64,000 nt of DNA from Serpula lacrymans var. lacrymans S7.9 (Eukaryota; Basidiomycota; Agaricomycetes; Boletales; Serpulaceae). Each line of letters starts with the position of its first letter. The first letter of the stretch is position 1. The notes under the pieces are model-generated. The model searched no databases, was not told where the DNA came from, and was given only the letters and a program-made list of their open reading frames with translations. A program made the translations under genes and the position numbers. This document shows positions 1-11,629 of the stretch, piece after piece. The stretch lies in contig NW_006763292.1 in assembly GCF_000218685.1 (NCBI RefSeq), forward strand, positions 1 to 64,000. Direction: 5' to 3'.

Positions 1-1
1 C

Positions 2-232
2 CCTTGCAATTTTACAGTCAGCACAGAGGTCACTGAGCAACCGGTTCAGTTTTTCAGAAGTCCTATACTACTTGCGTCTCAAGAACCTGGAGGCATGAGT
101 GAGTCGGTGCTTTGGAGAGAAGATAGTGAGACGCGGCAGCAATCCGTCGATACCACTGATGATGACACTGAAGATTTCACAGAAGCCCTATATGATGTAG
201 TCGACAATTCAGATGATGAAGGAGATTTATAG
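2..232 (+). CDS. 3' end of an unknown gene, acidic C-terminus
   Basis: A frame is open from the left edge of the window to TAG at 230-232, giving the last 76 residues of a protein whose start lies outside. The tail is rich in Asp, Glu, Ser and Thr, with a run of aspartates near residue 55 and the terminal residues DDEGDL. I see no domain or membrane segment and do not recognise the protein. An internal Met at 95 could be a start, but the frame stays open upstream of it with a normal codon mix, so I prefer a 5'-truncated gene or last exon. The 284 bp to the next stop codon are non-coding. Codon use resembles the neighbouring host genes rather than the repeats further right. Confidence 0.55.
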   Translation, partial: PCNFTVSTEVTEQPVQFFRSPILLASQEPGGMSESVLWREDSETRQQSVDTTDDDTEDFTEALYDVVDNSDDEGDL

Positions 233-516
233 TGTAGGAGGTAGAACAGATATATCTAGTATTCTGAATATATTATGTACCGGTAGTTCTCGTCACAGTA
301 TGATAGTACATAGCTGCGTTCTTTATAACTTACGCTCGACAACAAGCCTTCAGGCCTTCAATTACTGGTATTCTGGATAACATATACTTCTCATTTTCAT
401 TATACGAGCGTGACAGACATCTCATAAAAATATACTATGAACGCTCAAATCTTACTATCTGACTGGTCTCACCAAAGTACCATTACAATACTGTCCAATA
501 TACCAGTGGAGTGAAC

Positions 517-1178
517 TCAGGTTCGCCTGCCTCGCTACAGAATAAAACTGAAGACGATCGTTGAAGTAGGATATTGATTGAAATATACCTGGTTTTTAGT
601 ACCTTCCAAAGCCTCCTGCAGCTGCGAATGCTTGACGCGAAGTTCTTGTAATGTCCTGTCCAGATTTGTTTGTTGCGTGTGAGCTTCTTGTTCCAGCACA
701 CGAGAGGCTTCGAGCTGACTTTGTAGGTTGTCAATGATACGAGTATTTCCCATTCGTTCTGTTTCAAGCGTAGCACGCCTCGCTTTGAGATCCTCCAGGG
801 AAGTTCCGCCCTGCGAGGACTTGGATCCAATACTGGCTCTGTTTAACGTTTGTTACCAATGTAGATGTTATGGAGAAACATAAACACAAACTCACTGCAT
901 GGCGATTTCCATCATTTTTGTGTCAATAGTGTCCTCGTTCCCTGTAACATATATAACTTTCAAGGAATTCTTGCTCAGCGGCTTGTGACCACAGTTTGGA
1001 CATGCATCGTCTAGTTCGACATGTTTTTCGATGCATAATCGGCAGAAAATATGATCTAACAAAAGGTGAGGACTATGCTCAAGCACAAAGGACACAAACG
1101 CTTACTACAGGGTGTCACAGATATCTGGGATTTCGCAAGAACAGGTAGATCGCAGATTTGACATAGAAGGTGAGGCAT
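517..1178 (-). CDS. RING-finger/coiled-coil protein, HEI10/Zip3-like
   Basis: Four exons can be read on the minus strand: 1178-1106, 1055-896, 838-589 and about 534-517, separated by introns of 50, 57 and 54 nt with GT/AG ends. Total coding length is 501 nt, or 166 residues, in a consistent frame. The RING starts almost at the N-terminus: a CQIC pair, then PCNHIFCRLC, then CPNC, so all zinc ligands are present once the first intron is removed. A Glu/Gln/Leu-rich stretch from about residue 90 to 150 is predicted coiled coil. A short N-terminal RING followed directly by a coiled coil is the architecture of the meiotic SUMO/ubiquitin ligases Zip3, RNF212 and HEI10. That family assignment is inferred from architecture. 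A generic RING E3 ligase is the alternative. The last exon is tiny and its acceptor uncertain, so the C-terminus may differ. Confidence 0.72.
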
Positions 1179-1373
1179 TGCTCCTAGTGTTTCTTAATGA
1201 ATCAGTCAATGCCATCTTTCTACATCACAGTACTTAGATCTCCGCTTTGAGTGTAAATTGCTTTCAAGTCCGAATATTTGGTAAAACACGTCAATTGGCC
1301 TTGATTTCCGTCATGTCTGGCCGCCCCCTCGTCACTATGTCCACCCCATCTACAATGTACATAGAGGTGTAAA

Positions 1374-2955
1374 TCAAGTTGTTGTCATGGATAAGTAACA
1401 ATAGGCAAATACCGCCACAGCAGCAGGAAAAATGAAGAACACAGAAACAAGGATACAGCGTATCCATACATTCATGGTAGTGGTAGGGACTCTTCTCGTC
1501 GATGTAGTCGAGTTATCTATCACCTTTATATCCTTAGGTGTAATATGACTACTGGTAGTAGAGGCTACCCAGACTTTGATGGAGGGACGACAGTTGCCAG
1601 CATCCGTTGAACCGCTTGCTAGCATATGTTTCTTTTTCGAAGGCGAGCAGCACTGCATTAAATGACAAGTAAAAATATTAATAAAATTTCAACAAAACAT
1701 GTCGTGCGGTGTATTAAAAAGACTCACAGAGACAGCTTGAATTAACTCGGTTTCTGAGAACCTGATCATCAGTAAGTCTGACGTAACAGAACAAAATACT
1801 GACCTCCCCCATGGACGAGAACTTGATGTGGAGTTCCAGACTCTACTTCCCACAGGTAGACTTCTCCCCTATCGCTACCACATACAGCCAAGGCCCCGTT
1901 CCATCCAAAATGAACTTGCTTGGTATAATTACGTGTGATGCGTACAGGTAACTTGCGAATAAAGGTTGGTCGGTCGGTTATACGATATATGTCGACACCG
2001 TCGACGAGATTCGAGACTAGAAGAGATCTAGTGGCAGGCCACCACGAAGTATTACCGCTGAAGAGATAAACCAATTATTTGACTATGGCGGACTCGAATA
2101 TCAAGCCCAAAAGACTACTCACATTCGCGAATGCAATTTAACATACCAGCACTTCTTCCATGGAGCAATTTTCCACGCTATACTACCATTAACGTCAGCA
2201 CATACAAAATACTCCAAACGAATATAATGACATTTCTTTGGAGTCAAGAAAGGCAACCATGATCGCGCGGTCTTCGTCAAAAAAATGAACACATCTCGCC
2301 AGTGCTGGTCGAGGTGCCTCTGCTTGTGGGGGTTCTGAAAGAATCTCCCGGAGTGGTACTACAACAACGTCAGGAGTGCGGAGCTGGAGAATGATATGAC
2401 CTTACCAATCTGATTTATGTCCATAGCATACAGTGTAAGGCGCCCCAGACCTACCACAGCAAGTAGACTTTGTGCGTTATTCATTGACATGCTTTCAATG
2501 CAACCATCGTACACAGTTATCATGGTGGAAAAAACGAACTCAACCTAGACTTTGGTAATAAGTACCTACATAATCATATATAAAATTGAAAATCGACGAA
2601 CAGAGTCAGCGGATTCAAACTTCTGCCACATCTTAATGGTTCCATCTGCACCCCCAGACATTATGTACGAGTCACGAGGGGCCTGAGGAAATGAAAACCA
2701 GAGTAAACACGAGATTGGACCTTGTTTTGGTTTGATAATTTGCTTAAGCTTGCCAGCTGTCAGGGACCATATTCGAATATGGCCGTCATCTGCTAAGAAC
2801 GGCCAATATGTCAGTTCCCATTCAAATCGATATTGGCTTATAGATAGCCTACCTCCACTGGCAAGCTCCGTTCCATCTTCGGAGAACTTCAGCACATTGA
2901 TGGGTTGAGTATGGCCTGTAAATGACCATTGAAGCTCGTAACGCCTCAAATCCAT
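1374..2955 (-). CDS. WD40-repeat protein with C-terminal transmembrane segment (paralogue A)
   Basis: A multi-exon gene on the minus strand, starting at MDLRRYE (2955) and ending with TGA at 1374. Exon 1 (2955-2853) carries a first WD40 blade with FTGH and LASG. After an intron ending at 2793 the next exon gives HIRIW and then a second blade ending KMW. Further exons follow a GTTCGT intron near 2600, a GTAAGG intron near 2400 and others to about 1630. Blade remnants include GEVYLW (about 1850) and IKVWVA. The last exon (from about 1653) ends in a hydrophobic stretch of about 22 residues (VWIRC..CYLS) with almost nothing after it, so the protein is probably tail-anchored. It is a diverged paralogue of the gene at 3101-4902: both have the same start context, blade order and a C-terminal membrane segment. 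Role unknown; WD40 proteins are scaffolds. The upstream Met at 3027 would overlap the divergent gene and was not used. Exons in the 2100-2250 stretch are the least certain. Confidence 0.78.
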
Positions 2956-3100
2956 CGTGATAAACGCAGAATGCTGATGCAGCGAAATGCATGTGGGCGC
3001 GATTCGTGCTGATCCGCGGATCCGCAATGGAAGCTTACCTAAGCATTATACTCGTTTTACTGTGCATGACAGCGCGCCTGGTCAGGTGTATGATATCTCA
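2956..3100. promoter_or_regulatory. Shared 145-bp divergent promoter region
   Basis: Only 145 bp separate the two chosen start codons of the divergent WD40 genes. Both promoters and 5' leaders must lie here or overlap the partner's leader. I see no strong TATA box, which is usual for basidiomycete genes. The region could support co-regulation of the two paralogues. Confidence 0.45.
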
Positions 3101-4902
3101 ATGACTTCTCTTAAAAGCCCATATTTTCGCCTTCATGATCTCACCGATGGCCATCAAGATACCGTCAATTGCATGGCTTTCTCACCTTCGGGGAATTACA
3201 TAGCCAGTGGTGGGGATGATGCGAAACTTGTTATATGGGATGTAATGAAAGGTATTTCTTTGTGCCAAGTAACGATGAACAGTCCAGTGCTCTCGTTAGC
3301 TTGGGATCCCAGGAGGCGTGGTGCGCTCGTGTTTGGCTGTGAGGATGGTGTAGCAGGTTTTATAAATGATTTTAAGGTACAAATTGAATCGACTCGTGAT
3401 GGCGACGGTATTGCTGAAAATGCCGATTCTATTGTAGAGTAAGGCTGGCAGTCAAAAGATCCTCTTTGGTACAGAGGCTCCGGTATATTGTCTCGCATTC
3501 GATGCTTCCCATGGCACCCTCGCTGCCGGAGTAGGTCCTGAAGTGCATATTGCTCGAGATATATCGCACGGTAGGTTAATGGACTTTCTCACATTGATGC
3601 TATCAATCTGACATGTTTATAGAAAGATACGCTACTTACAATCTTCTCCCAAAGCCGGGAAAATTCAACGAAGAACGTAGTGACAACCGAATCAGGCCAC
3701 GGTCATTGCATTTTTTGAAATATGGAGCTCGACTCGTTGTATCGTACTTAAATCATGGGGTGATGTAGGTCTATTCATCTCATCTCCATCTATTTGAGTC
3801 TATTCAGATTTATTACAACACAGTTGCTGGGATGTCGATAGTCATGCGCGCCTTTGGCAGATTGAACCTGAACACGACCACGGTTACATGTAAGCTTTCT
3901 TTTTAATGTGACTATATCACAGTGCACGAGTACCTCCCGTAAATAGCGGTTTTTCAGCATTGTCGCCCAACTGTCGGACTTTATTGCTGTCAAATCTTTC
4001 AGGAGCAATCGAACTTTACCCTCTGGGACAATCCAAGTTAAAGCAATCTTTCAAATATGTTTCTGACGCTACTAGGAATGTACCGCTTGAAGTTGCGTTT
4101 ACCCACAATGGTCAAGTCGTCCTATCTGGTGCCCCCCGTGGAAACGTACCCCTTTGGGAAACTAAGACGGGAGACCTTATTCAAACTCTCACTCATGAAG
4201 GTACGCCACTCTTATGATTTTTGGCGGAGGATTCTTTTTGATGGGCAGTAGATGACTTGATTCAGATTATTTGTGTACGTACCTCTCATTTTTATACGTG
4301 CGTGATAACTATATGTTCACTTTGTTTAGGCTAAACAATATCGGACCACTGGTTACATTGCTGCCGCTGCCGCTGAAAAAAGCGAGTCAACTTACATCAG
4401 AATATGGAAAGCACAGCTCAGTATGTTACCTCTTGTGTTCTCGAGCCCGTTAGTCATGTATCTATGGATTGTAGCTTCGGATGCCCGGGAGTCATTGCTT
4501 GATTCATTGACAAGCACATGGGTGAGTTTGTCTATCGCAAAAATGATCTGTCATATAATCACTAATTTCAATGACTTGACTTAACAGAAATTCTACATCT
4601 ATGCCAATGTCGAGGAAAATGTTCGAGAGCTCCAGTTTTATATCTTGGGAGGTATTGCTCTCATCGTGGCCACGTATGCGTTCTATCGCGACAGCACCTC
4701 TATGGAAGTGAAATTACAACTGCTAGTATGTATGCCTCTACGCCTATATGCCACCCATTAACTTTGTATGAACCAGCGGATGACCACCGTCGCTTTCTTT
4801 AAATATTTGATGGAATTTATTTCGGTGTTATGGGCATACACAAAGGAACTGTTACGAAGCGGTCTGAGGGAGTTTTTAGAGCTAGAAGTAGCACATGAGT
4901 AG
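3101..4902 (+). CDS. WD40-repeat protein with C-terminal transmembrane segments (paralogue B)
   Basis: Ten exons can be assigned with consistent phase: 3101-3376, 3438-3570, 3623-3764, 3824-3889, 3923-4200, 4252-4274, 4330-4420, 4475-4521, 4588-4725 and 4777-4902. They total 1320 nt, 439 residues. The N-terminus has a clear WD40 blade with the motifs DGHQDTVNCMAFSPSG and KLVIWD. Weaker blades follow, including CLAFDASHGTLAAG, CWDVDSHARLW and GNVPLWE. Near the end is a hydrophobic stretch of about 17 residues (FYILGGIALIVATYAFY), then a second hydrophobic helix around VAFFKYLMEFISVLWAY, then a charged tail. The protein is therefore predicted to be membrane-anchored with a cytosolic propeller. 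Exon 6 is only 23 nt. The start at 3101 gives an N-terminus equivalent to paralogue A; the Met at 2987 would overlap the other gene's promoter. Function unknown. Confidence 0.85.
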
Positions 4903-5782
4903 GCATTACAAGGAATATTGCTAGTGTTGAAACGAAATTCAGTCGTCCCATTTGTCTTTAACAACGCAGCGCAGGATCCCGATAAGCTCTTACACAGCAC
5001 ACACATAGCTCCACCAAAGCTCCACCTCAAAGATGAGTGCAGGCGCCGGAAGCTATAGCGCAGCGACCAGCGCAGAGCAGCGAATAACAGTAATTTTGTG
5101 TACCAGTCGGGTGACAGTCGTCACAAACTCACAGCCAAAACCGAAAAAACAGGGAAACAAGCGCACAAGCTGCTATTATGTATTCGCATGATGAAGTAGC
5201 CAGGGTGCAACATGAATGCTCGTAGAAATCTCCATGCTAAACAAGTCTGTCTTATGTGCAGCTGGCATGCCGGATTTCACCTTTGTAAAAAATAGGTCAT
5301 CACCAACCCACAACTTAGTACATACAATACGATTTAAATAATCCAGGACGTTCTATGTCCGTAGAAAGCACGCTGTATATAATCTCAAAATTTGCAGCCT
5401 GGAAGCTTTGAATTTGAGGGTCAGAACTAGAAGTTCTTCGATGCATCATCGTCCAAATAAACTCGTCTGGAGCCAGCTAAAGTAAAACCTAACTAGATGA
5501 TTGATTCACGACATCAAATTGTCTGCTCTACCAGTCATAAGCTCAGTATTGTCAAGCTCTAACTGGCATAGTCTTTTGTCTTTAACAACAGGCGGCGTTT
5601 TGGGTGGTCGGGCTCACAGGCCGAGATTATTAGGTTGACGCGCATGACCTCTGTGGCATCAAACTAGCCGCCACGGTTTCTTGCCTGTGGTGTCTATCAA
5701 ATCCATCATCAAGCTCAAGGCTCATCCAGTTCTATTAGAAACAAGCTAAGTACATCTTCAGTAAAGCCTACAGTAGTTTCTG
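4903..5782. other. Intergenic, no gene seen
   Basis: The 880 bp between the WD40 gene and the KDZ remnant contain no convincing reading frame on either strand. The first part is probably 3' UTR. The left end of the KDZ element presumably lies here, but I could not find its terminal inverted repeat. Confidence 0.5.
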
Positions 5783-7936
5783 ATGCCTCGCAATACTCCT
5801 GGTGAGAGAGTGCAGGGTTTGACTAAATTAACCATTTCACATGTGTATCATCGTTCACAGCGTCGTTCAGAAATCCTCACAGCAGGAAGGCAATGGAAAA
5901 AAGTGAAGGAGGGCAACAGTAAAAGGTCATCTTCTATACAAGCTGTGTTGCTGCATCTGCTATACCCTACAGTTGCACTGTCAATTTGTACTTTAGCAGC
6001 ATACCGACAAATGCATTGTAGCTGCCCCCGGTTTTCAATACAGGCACAGTGCAAAACACTATGTTATCTACACAATGTAAGTTTGTTATGTACCGTATTG
6101 CATTTGCATCCACTGGTTGTAGCGTAGCTGCCATATCATCCATATCTTAAAACACAGTTCACTGCAGCCTATGATATTTATCTCAAAATTGTTTATCGGG
6201 TTGATTCACTCATCAAAGCTGCTCGCAGGGATGATACACCAAATTGGCGGCTTCTTCACTCATGTTTGGCTTGTTTTCACAAGTTAGAAGGCGAATCACA
6301 ACTTAGCTTTGACTGGCTTGTTTCATTTGATGGGAATAATAGTTTAAAGAGATGGGGTTCTTCAATTTGCAATGCATGGGATGACCCACGCAAAGCACGG
6401 TCTGTAACAACCAAGAGTTAGTTACTCTGGCGCACACAGAAACACACTATAAGGAAGATGATGAGGGAGTGGTTACCCCTTTAGGCTGCAGAGAGTTTGT
6501 TGGTTAACAACAGGAGGACTCGCTGAGGAGTCTCCTGGATCTATTGGGGTATATATACTACTACAGGGTTATTTGTACATATGTACTATATAGTTGATAG
6601 CGACAGTGGCTGATGATGTCATGGGGCCTAGCCCGCATGGCCAGCTCCACTGTGTGAGAGAGTTGTGTCTATAATAAGAAGAAAGGCAATGCAGCGCGAG
6701 AAAGAGGAGTTTGGACAAAAAGGGGAAGTGTTGCGTGGCACCATGTGTGAAAGCTAAAGTACAAGGTTAAAGCGGAGAATAAAAGTAAAGGGAAGGTCCG
6801 AAAATTATGTTATTGTAACACGGTCAGACTATTGGCTCACAGCAGAATTTGTTGACACATTCAAAGATGGGGTGAAGTCGCGACCAGCCAAGAAGCCAGA
6901 TGACTTCAACAATGGCTGGGTAGATGATGACACGGTAGAAACAACTGACAAGGAACTACCCTGTATTACCAGATGGCGAAATGCAAACCCAGAAAACCGA
7001 AAGAAAATGCTGTCGATATATGATGCATCTGGAATTTTTATTGCTAAATGTTGGCATTGCTTTGTACTACTGGTATGCGACATGCCAGCACCATAGAACA
7101 TCAACTTTGTATTGAAGAATAATGGGATGTCGGTGGCAAGGAGTATGGCCAACACAAGGAGGCTATTGCTTTGTCAAAATACAAAGTTACATTAAATGAC
7201 TTGGAATGTCTGGTGGTAATGCGACTGTTTGAATTAGCAAAATTATCAATGTCTGGCACAGGTGAGACATTTCTACTATGTGATACCTCACTTTTAGTAA
7301 CATATTCTAGGTTATAAATTACGGGAGCATATAGGCAAAGGCTTTACAGTCATGATCACAGGCAATACAAAATGCTCCCACTCGCTATAACAATTGTGCC
7401 ATTTCTCTCAATCCACCACAAAGCAAACTATCATGGACAGATATTGTTCAATACTCATTTTTGGGTGAATTTGATGTCTTTCAATATTCAGATACTGATG
7501 TATGCAGTGAAAGGTGGACACTGCCTGCATATTGAGAAGCTACTGTCAAGTACTTCAAACTCTGTTGTGCTCATGAAGAGATTGCTCGGTTGAATGTGGA
7601 GATTCAATGTTTATATGCTGCTATAGGAAAAAGGATACCAACATTACTCAGGTGTTAGCAGAACTTTCAGTATCCAACCCAAAGCTTGGGACTGAATTGA
7701 AGCGACAATATCAGTCACATTAACTAATCGATTCTGTGCACCTACATCGCCTACGTCAGATTGAAAATTTACCAGGTTTTTCTGGTGTCCGCAGTGCTTG
7801 CACTGTGGCTTGTAGATCTGATGGTCTTACAAGGGCTGTAGGGTTGGGATACATGGATGATGACGCTATTACATATGAAGATAATGTATTTGAATCACAT
7901 AATGTAGTAAGCTACATGCATTCAGTAGTTGATTGA
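5783..7936 (+). pseudogene. KDZ-superfamily transposase, decayed and interrupted (KDZ-1)
   Basis: The frame can be followed in pieces: an N-terminal exon at 5783-6090, an intron ending at about 6164, an exon with AYDIYLKI, DTPNWRLLHSC and FDGNNSLKRWG, then from 6826 SDYWLTAEFVD, GIFIAKCWHCFVLLVCDM and from 7170 LECLVVMRLFELAKLSMSGTGYKLREHIGK. The C-terminal part is readable to 7936 (FLGEFDVFQYSDTDVC, HEEIARLNVEI, VHLHRLRQIENLPGF). These are typical KDZ blocks. The FDGNN block with the first conserved Asp is present, but the stretch carrying the second conserved block (YDxxC) is deleted between about 7090 and 7160. Further stops and frameshifts occur. A solo LTR at 6403-6820 splits the coding sequence; joining its flanks minus one target duplication keeps the frame. 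The element cannot code for an active enzyme. Confidence 0.85.
6403..6820 (+). repeat. Solo LTR-like element, family 1, copy 1 (inside KDZ-1)
   Basis: A 418-bp unit beginning TGTAACAACC and ending TTGTAACA is flanked by perfect 5-bp target duplications CGGTC (6398-6402 and 6821-6825). It contains a conserved near-palindrome, a TATA-like GTATATATAC and no reading frame. Relatives are at 19350, 27309, 39213, 45763 (reverse) and a fragment at 14807. The TG...CA ends and 5-bp duplication identify an LTR retrotransposon integration product. Confidence 0.88.
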
Positions 7937-8120
7937 GTCAACATAATAGTATTGCACTCGCTTTCTTTGGGTCTGTGCTGAACTCATCAGAAGAAGCCGC
8001 TCCCTATTATGCAGTCATGCCTTTTTCACTTAGTCGGGATTTTTTCAAGCAAAGAACCAAATATCACAAGACAACAGACCCTTAACCCTTAACCGTTTGA
8101 ATATTTTCACCAATTTATAC

Positions 8121-9294
8121 ATGGCTGACTACCAAGAATTCACAATTCCCGCTCTTGCAGCTTTGTACCCACTTCTGGAACAGGGCCCTAGCAACAATGA
8201 ACGTCAAGCTGCAGCTCGTGCTGTACTCCGGTACAATGCACATGTTGATGGTGCTCATTATTACACAAGGAGAATTGCAGGTCTGCATCTATCATATATT
8301 GCTTTCAATCCAGATGCTGCGCACAAAGAGAGCTCGCTCCAAAAGGAGGAACTTGCTGGGACAACACTACAAGATGTTTTTGATGCTGTATGCTTCATTC
8401 CTATTGATTTTTTAATGTTACTTACAATTATCCCAGATCACAGCACAGGATCGCCTTGACGGTGGAATATCATTTTTGGTCCGCTGTCCTGGGTTTAACA
8501 CATCATCTGGACCATTACCCGAACACATTCCTATTGACCTTTACATCACTCCTTGTGAACTTGCTGAGATACCCGAGCAAACTGGCCGAGACACAGCCCA
8601 GCTGGTGCAGGGTTTTTGCACTAACATTGCCATACCTCATTTGGATTGCTTCAGCAAACACTGTGAGATTGAAGGTGTCACTCCACCACACAGTCATACA
8701 TTTACAATAATCTTAATTTTTTTTTCCAAGATGCTAACAATAAGGTCTAAAGGTCAGGCAATGCCAATCCGGCTACTAAAGGCACCACATTTACCTTTCC
8801 CAGAGAATGCAGCTGGTAGCTATATTTGATGTTCTGCATTAGTGCATGATGGCATGAGCAAAAACAAGCTTACATCTGCGCATAAGTCCCCTTCTATATC
8901 TACACCAATTTGTTGGCGGCAACATGCTGATGCTTTTCTCTATTATGGAACAGCCATTCAAAACTATTTTCAAGCCCAAAATGGTCCAGCACTCATCAGC
9001 ATTGGTCCGAACACTGATGCTGTTATTGACCACTTCAAGCTAGGTGAGGACGTCGTGTTGAGGCTCAGGGGATTAGTTAGCTCTGTCTGGAGCAGCCAAT
9101 GGGAGGTTACATTGAGGTCTGAAGCATGGGATTTGATGTATGAACAAGCATCAAACATGGCAAGGGCTTTACTTGCCGACTTGCAGGGTCCTAATGTAGT
9201 TCCACTGATGAAGTCCGAGTCGGCACTCTACCTCGGTTTGAAATGTGTTTTGATCTGGATGTTGCTATATGTGTCCTACCTTTTTCTCTTCTAG
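8121..9294 (+). pseudogene. Hypothetical gene downstream of KDZ-1, degenerate
   Basis: From a Met at 8121 an exon (MADYQEF...) runs to a donor near 8389. After an acceptor near 8436 the frame continues with a protein-like segment (RLDGGISFLVRCPGF, then LPEHIPIDLYITPCELAEIP) to about 8705. After another intron and a stop, an exon from 8842 to about 9240 reads like protein again (ICWRQHADAFLYYG). I do not recognise the family. There is no signal peptide or membrane segment. It lies 185 bp after the KDZ remnant on the same strand and could be element cargo or a separate repetitive gene. An in-frame TGA near 8829 argues for a pseudogene. Confidence 0.45.
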
Positions 9295-9475
9295 TATCAC
9301 TTCACATATCTTTTGGTGCTCAGTCCTCATGTCCTTGAATGAAAAAGTAATGCATGCTTTGGCAAACAAAGATGTTTATAAGCTTTATTTTGTTATATAT
9401 ACAGGTCACTGCCCACTTGAGTATACTTGCCTGATACGCCCGCTGCCTTGCCCATTTCATCACCTGCAATTCATC

Positions 9476-11287
9476 ATGTCTAACAGATGTACAAGGCCAA
9501 ATGAAAGCTTTACAAATGTTCGTCGTCCCAAGGTCAAACTTAGCAAGGAAGCACGTGCTGCTATTATAGCCAGACATTGTGAAAAGTCTACACTTCTGCA
9601 ATGTGACCTGGATGAGGCTTTGCGTTAGATTGACAAAACAACAGCAATTTTGGCAACATCTCACAGCAAAAGTCTGCACTATGTTCAGCAGGAACTATAC
9701 ATGGGATATCCATGACGGATGCTGAAGCGGAACAAGGCCAATGCTTGGAATGCTTTCTGTTGGAACAAAGCACGTGAGCATAATAGCAACAAAGGTAACA
9801 AACCAAACTACTTATAAATACTCACCATCTTACTGAATTTGGCTTTGGAAAAAAAGCACAAAAATACAGTTTTGTCAATCATGTACAAGGCTATACAACA
9901 GAATATCAGCAGCTGTTGGTAGAAGATAAGGAGCAGCTGCTAAAGGATTTTTCAATATGGCAAGAAACAAAGAACACAAGCCAAAGAAGTTCAACAAGGT
10001 CAAGAGTTGCTGATGTAACCAAAACACTGCGAGTTATTGAGAACAAGGTAAGTAATTGATTTGAAACAAAATCCTTTTCTCAGTTAAATAGCCTGCGGCT
10101 ATATACTGGTGTTGAATCAATGATGATAACAATCTGTGGTTCCATGGACCTCCCCCTCTGTGGAATCAACTTTACAACACTGGGCATCAATGATTTATGA
10201 GTGCAGTAATGAGGATCAATATGCAGGACTTGATTTGTAAGATGGAGGGATTTGCTATACAAGGAATGAAAGGTATGTGATAAAAGTAAAATTACAAGAA
10301 AATTACATGACATACCATCTCAGTTAATAGGTGCAGCACAAAACCATCAGCAGCAAATATCTCAAGTCTGGGCTCAAATCCATAAATTAATCAACGATAA
10401 ACTTAGTCAGTGTACCATTTATTTGTGTAAGGGGTTTGCTAACATACCCAACAGAGGATATCACCGATGATCCTAATGCAAAGATGCAGTGGGTTTTATA
10501 CTGGCAAAATATTGTACAGCGTTACCAGGTCATCATTGAAGGTTGGCCAAGTGACATACCATTTGAAAACCTGAGCAAAGCGTGCAGCTCATTGCTGGAA
10601 CTAGGTTTGTTGCTGCAACAATGGCAGTCAGGATTAATCCACTGGAAAGAGATCAGCGAAGAGGAATATGAAAGGCTACTCAGCAAACATAATCAAGGCA
10701 TAACAAATGGAGAAACTATAGAGATCCGTTGCAGAGCCTGATCAGACAAGGGCCAGAAGAGAACCACAGGGAAGAATGCTACAAGTGGCACTACACCTCC
10801 TGGTTCTAACAAACAAAGCACCTACAAAAGCACCGAGTTTATTAATGATTCTAAGAGCGAAGACAACTCACCCAACAGCACATGCCCTGAAAGCTCTATC
10901 AGACTCCCAACACCCATAATGACTAATACGCAGTGCAGCACTGAAGCTAGTGCAATGGGTGTGGCAACTCAACACGGAACTCCATCTGTTAATCAGATGG
11001 TTAGATCTGCGACTATAAACACTGTGAATGATGTAAATGGAGAAATCAGTCATCGAGACAAGGTGAGTAACTTTATTTCTACATATACATTGTCCTTTTC
11101 CTAAAGTTTCTTTCAGGACATGGACGTCAGTGATTCAGACTTCTTAAACTGGCTAAGCAGTACAGACTCAGCTCGGATGTAGACTGGCGACATAAATATG
11201 TCTGCTTTTGAAAGTGCTTTGGCTGAAATCAACCAAATATATGGCCCTATAGATGAATCAGGAGCCTCAATATCCTTTAACGTTTGA
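9476..11287 (+). pseudogene. Agaricomycete repetitive hypothetical gene, degenerate
   Basis: The reading starts at 9476 (MSNRCTRPNESF) and continues through several exons to TGA at 11285-11287. Protein-like blocks include KLSKEARAAIIARHCEK, NAWNAFCWNKAREHN, DPNAKMQWVLYWQNIVQRYQ, EGWPSDIPFENLS and a basic/serine-rich tail SDKGQKR. I recognise this set of blocks from an abundant family of unknown function in Agaricomycete genomes; no biochemical role is known to me. In-frame stops occur at 9626 (TAG), near 9712 and at 10739, and some exons need frame changes, so this copy is broken. It is the third same-strand gene after the KDZ transposase, so it may be carried with it; that is inference. Confidence 0.55.
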
Positions 11288-11629
11288 TAGTGCTATTTCT
11301 TATTAGCTACCTGACACAAAACTGATGTGGTCATTAGATACATAGAAAGACAAATTAACCTTGGCCCTTACACTCTTCAACAGAGTGCATTGTTCTATGC
11401 CAGCTCCGTACATATTTTCTAGCAGATAGTAATAGAAAACCTGTTCTTGATATCAGCAACATTATTAAAGGATAGGCTGAAAATGACCCACACTTATATG
11501 TAAATCCGAGGGATGAGCCTTGAGCTTGATGATAGATTCGGTAGAGGACAGGCAACAACAATGCACACAGGCCACATCAACGAAGGCAGTTGGGGGAGGG
11601 GAGTATGATGTCCAGGGGGGGGGGGGGTG
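11288..11629. other. Intergenic with a G homopolymer
   Basis: No gene seen. The stretch contains G-rich runs, including 13 consecutive G at 11615-11627, at the junction between the plus-strand and minus-strand pseudogenes. Confidence 0.5.

Noticed and set aside
2987..3027. Earlier start codons for the two divergent WD40 genes
   Set aside because: They overlap each other and extend the proteins with unrelated residues. The chosen starts give matching N-termini in the two paralogues.
7372..7593. 73-codon frame as a separate small gene
   Set aside because: It is an out-of-frame reading of the KDZ-1 C-terminal region (FLGEFDVFQYSD lies in another frame).
11615..11627. Homopolymers (13 G here; 15 C at 49996-50010)
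   Set aside because: Probably ordinary slippage or assembly-sensitive tracts. No structure around them.
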